Assembly: GCA_964017065.1 (NCBI GenBank)
Contig: OZ024790.1
Span: 3,342,631-3,406,630, forward strand
Direction of reading: 5' to 3'
From: Haliclona indistincta
Lineage: Eukaryota > Porifera > Demospongiae > Haplosclerida > Chalinidae
DNA: 64,000 nt
Positions 60,909 through 64,000 of the stretch are shown here, piece after piece. The translations under genes and the position numbers were made by a program. Numbering within the stretch: the first letter of the stretch is position 1; the number at the start of each line of letters is the position of its first letter. The notes under the pieces were generated by a model that searched no databases, was not told where the DNA came from, and worked only from the letters and a program-made list of their open reading frames with translations.

Positions 60909-62163
60909 CATAGTATTATTAGCGGGTTTGCATGGTCACATAGAATGGTTTGAAAACAGCATCCAATCATCATTCTATAGTGTAGCAATTCAGTACAATA
61001 CATTAGTGTGTTTGGCGACATAGAATGGTTCAAAACGATGAAAACTGCAAATCAGCATCCAACCATCATTCTAGGGTAGCAATCCAGTATAATACATAGT
61101 ATCATTACTGTGTTTGGCGACATAGAATGGTCTGAAACAATTAAAAGTGCAATTCAGCATCCAACCATCATTCTAGTGTAGCAATCCAGTATAATACATA
61201 GTATCATTAGTGTGTTTGGCGAAATAGAATGGTTTGAAACAATTAAAAGTGCAATTCAGCATCCAACCATCATACTAGTGTAGCAATCCAGTATAATACA
61301 TACTATCATTACTGTGTTTGGCGGCATAGAATGGTCTGAAACAATTAAAAGTGCAAATCAACATCCAACCATCGTTCTAGTGTAGCAATCCAGTATAATG
61401 CATAGTATCATTACTGTGTTTGGCGACATAGAATGGTCTGAAACAATTAAAAGTGCAAATCAGCATCCAACCATCGTTCTAGTGTAGCAATCCAGTATAA
61501 TGCATAGTATCATTACTGTGTTTGGCGGCATAGAATGGTCTGAAACAATTAAAAGTGCAAATCAGCATGCAACCATCGTTCTAGTGTAGCAATCCAGTAT
61601 AATGCATAGTATCATTACTGTGTTTGGCGGCATAGAATGGTCTGAAACAATTAAAAGTGCAAATCAGCATCCAACCATCGTTCTAGTGTAGCAATCCAGT
61701 ATAATGCATAGTATCATTACTGTGTTTGGCGGCATAGAATGGTCTGAAACAATTAAAAGTGCAAATCAGCATCCAACCATCGTTCTAGTGTAGCAATCCA
61801 GTATAATGCATAGTATCATTACTGTGTTTGGCGACATAGAATGGTTTGAAGCAATTAAAAGTGCAAATCAGCATCCAACCATCGTTCTAGTGTATAGCAA
61901 TCCAGTATAATACATAGTATCATTACTGTGTTTGGTGACATAGAATGGTTTGAAACAATTAAAAGTGCAAATCAGCATCCAACCATCGTTCTAGTGTATA
62001 GCAATCCAGTATAATGCATAGTATCATTACTGTGTTTGGTGACATAGAATGGTTTGAAACAATTAAAAGTGCAAATCAGCATCCAACCATCGTTCTAGTG
62101 TAGCAATCCAGTATAATACATAGTATCATTACTGTGTTTGGCGACATACAATGGTCTGAAACG
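60909..62163. repeat. 102-bp satellite, about 12 copies
   Basis: TGTTTGGCG recurs every 102 bp (61111, 61213, 61315, 61417, 61519, 61621 and on). The central units are almost identical and the edges diverged. Each unit holds GACATAGAATGGTCTGAAAC and AGCATCCAACCATC. Confidence 0.95.
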
Positions 62164-62244
62164 AAAACTAAAGTTATCAATGGTGACTAGTCAATATCAA
62201 CATAAAATTACATCAAAGAGCAAAAGTAACAATTCACATACCAC

Positions 62245-62800
62245 TTGTGCTATTGCAGGAAAGTTGTAATTCAGGTGATATTTAAGGTAGCTGAAATTAT
62301 GCACAGACAGAAATTCCATGTGTGCTACTAAAGAAAAGCTGTAGACCAGATGACGTTTCAGGTAGCCAAAATTACCAGATAGAATGCCACGTGTGCTATT
62401 GCAGGAAAGTTGTAATTTAAGTGATGAATCAGGTAACTGAAATATTGGGCAGAAATTCCATATGTGCTACTAAAGGAAAGATGTAGGCCAGATGACGTTT
62501 CAGGTAGCCAAAATTACCAGACAAAATGCCACGTGTGCTACTGCAGGAAAGTTGTAATTTAAGTGATGAATCAGGTAACTGAAATATTGGGCAGAAATTC
62601 CACATGTGCTACTAAAGGAAAGCTATAGACCAGATGAATTTTCAGGTAGCCAAAATTACCAGACAAAATGCCACGTGTGCTACTGCAGGAAAGTTGTAAT
62701 TTAAGTGATGTTTCAGGTAACTGAAACTACTGGGCAGAAATTCCACGTGTGCTACTAAAGGAAAGCTGTAGAACAGATGACATTTCCTTTACCAGAAATT
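62245..62800. repeat. 143-bp tandem repeat, about four copies
   Basis: GCAGGAAAGTTGTAATT recurs at about 62257, 62401, 62544 and 62687; subterminal to the right end of the TTAA element. Confidence 0.85.
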
Positions 62801-62936
62801 TGGCACAGAAATCTGTACGATGAAGGGACAAGAAATGTACAGGAAATCTAAAGGAAATTTCATGACGCTTATGTCAGGCACATATCCTTGCTACAGTCCA
62901 CGTCAGGAAATTAGCTTTTTTTTGCAGTGCGGGTCT

Positions 62937-63133
62937 GTCAATATACCCCCTAGGACGGCTTGGACATTTTCTATGTCACAAGTTTACATAGCAGAAAGCA
63001 CTATGGCTGCTATGCTAATGATATTCACTGTTGTGTAATGATATTCACAACAGCAGTAATGATAATCATCGCTATGCATAGGTAAACTTGTGCCGTAGAA
63101 AATGTCCAACGCCGTCCAAGGGAGTATATTGAC
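62937..63133. mobile_element. MITE 4, about 197 bp, nested in the right terminal repeat
   Basis: Inverted ends of about 65 bp starting GTCAATATAC. It interrupts the right inverted end of the TTAA element between GAGTATGCA and CACTGC, which are nearly adjacent in the left end. Confidence 0.7.
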
Positions 63134-64000
63134 GGTTGCATACTCTTAGGTAATGAACTCTTGCCATGAGCCATTCAGTTCACAAATCCAGTTTGGTGGG
63201 CGTGGCTTGTCCGCCCATTGAATTAAATTTTTACTCTTTGTACAGTGTTTGCTCTGCCCACAAGCAGATTTGTGAGTTTGTTTGATGATAACTGTCTTTG
63301 ACCAAGCTTTGTTTGCCCGAAGAAACTGAAATTTTCGTCATTCTGACGTTTGTCGTGTACTCCCTTAAATGAAAAATTTGAAGTCTAGCTATGATAATTC
63401 AATTTTTAGGTCCCTCATCCAATCCATCGCCTCATCCTAATCCAGCACTCAGCTCTTATGCGGCATATCTCAGAGAATTGTAAACGTCTATGTCCCAAAG
63501 CCACACCTCCCAACATTGGGCCCACCTCCCACGATGTGAGTTCATACAACTAGCAATGATTAAAAATGAGATGATACGACGTGGAGGACCAGAGGAGGAA
63601 ATGATCAGATTAGCACAGCAAGGAAACGTTGAAACGATTCTTCGTCATAAGGAATCTATTGACTTTGATGACCTCTTCCCATCTCCACAGCAGTCACCAA
63701 ATCCGCCATCATCACCACCAGGTAGAATATGTCTTATTGAAGGAGCCCCAGGAGGAGGAAAGAGCACATTTGCTCTCCACATCTGCCATCAATGGGCACA
63801 AGGTGCTTCCTGGTTAGCACGATTTGATGTGGTTATACTTGCTTACTTGCGTGACAAAGCCGTCCAGAATGCTACCAGTTTAGCTGAAATACTACCAGCT
63901 CGTAATATGGAAATGTGTCAAAGTAATTCCTCTCATATACAAGCTACTGATGGAAAGAATGTTTTGTTTGTTTTTGATGGATGGGATGAGTTTCCAAAAA

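Larger units (their letters stand above)
52609..63364. mobile_element. 10.76-kb TIR element inserted at TTAA
   Basis: TTAA lies at 52605-52608 and 63365-63368. The ends are GGGACTACACGACGAAA and, inverted, GGGAGTACACGACAAAC. Further in, 53005-53060 matches the inverse of 62910-62930 plus 63137-63175 (TTACCTAAGAGTATGCA, then CACTGCAAAAAAAAG), so the inverted ends extend over about 450 bp. TTAA targets point to piggyBac or Kolobok. No reading frame above about 130 codons and no transposase motif was seen. It is filled with nested MITEs and satellites. Confidence 0.75.
52251..64000 (+). pseudogene. NOD-like receptor, copy E, with 10.8-kb intron and early stop
   Basis: Exon 1 is 52251-52596 (Death domain, WREISPFLDLAAADEREIL) with a GTGAGT donor. 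The matching exon 2 acceptor TTTTTAG is at 63409, so the intron is about 10.8 kb instead of 50-60 nt because a large element sits in it. Joined in phase 1, exon 2 reads PSSNPSPHPNPALSSYAAYLREL and then TAA at 63481-63483, where all other copies have TAC (Tyr). After the stop the frame stays open with GAPGGGKST and runs off the window end. Without re-initiation at a downstream ATG only a Death-domain product can be made. Confidence 0.8.

Noticed and set aside
60909..62163. CRISPR-like or tRNA/snRNA array
   Set aside because: The whole 102-bp unit is conserved without unique spacers, and no tRNA or snRNA motif was seen.
52609..63364. Polinton/Maverick or viral insertion, because of the large size with inverted ends
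   Set aside because: No integrase, polymerase, ATPase or capsid frame is visible and the target is TTAA, not 6 bp.

Overview
The window looks like a piece of an animal genome, most likely a demosponge resembling Amphimedon queenslandica. The reasons are split genes with very short introns (50-61 nt, GT..AG), AT-rich DNA, many transposons, and a cluster of NOD-like receptor genes (Death + NACHT + leucine-rich repeats) of the kind known to be expanded in demosponges. The species call is inference; no database search was possible.

Layout. 1-1716 is the 3' end of one NLR. From 4383 to 31307 a 10,725-bp unit is repeated in tandem nearly without change (4383-15107, 15108-25833, then a partial third unit 25834-31307). 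Each unit holds a decayed exon of a Raver-like RNA-binding-protein gene on the minus strand, a 1.6-kb TIR transposon in that gene's intron, a shared divergent promoter with three CACGTG boxes, and a two-exon Death-NACHT-LRR gene. Units 1 and 2 then carry a DIRS-type tyrosine-recombinase retrotransposon; unit 3 has the empty site. 31.3-35.6 kb holds further Raver fragments and a Helitron-like/LINE-derived insertion. 35.7-40.3 kb is an NLR followed by a second NACHT unit put out of frame by 4 nt and truncated against an immunoglobulin-domain gene fragment. 41.6-47.8 kb is the most striking gene: one 2043-residue open protein, Death-NACHT-LRR-NACHT-LRR, whose second NACHT has lost the Walker A lysine. 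47.9-50.6 kb is an NLR pseudogene. 51.6-64 kb is a last Raver/NLR pair whose NLR intron is filled by a 10.76-kb element flanked by TTAA and full of nested MITEs and satellites; its second exon has an early stop.

How it fits together. The repeating ancestral module appears to be head-to-head: a Raver-like gene on minus and an NLR on plus, with 158-188 bp between the two start codons. Duplication of this module, together with in-frame duplication of the long NACHT-LRR exon, explains most of the window. The Raver copies are all damaged, each in its own way, while several NLR frames remain open. The NLRs would act as cytosolic innate immune sensors: LRRs sense, NACHT binds nucleotide and oligomerises, Death recruits a partner. 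No bacterial operon, tRNA, rRNA or CRISPR array was seen.
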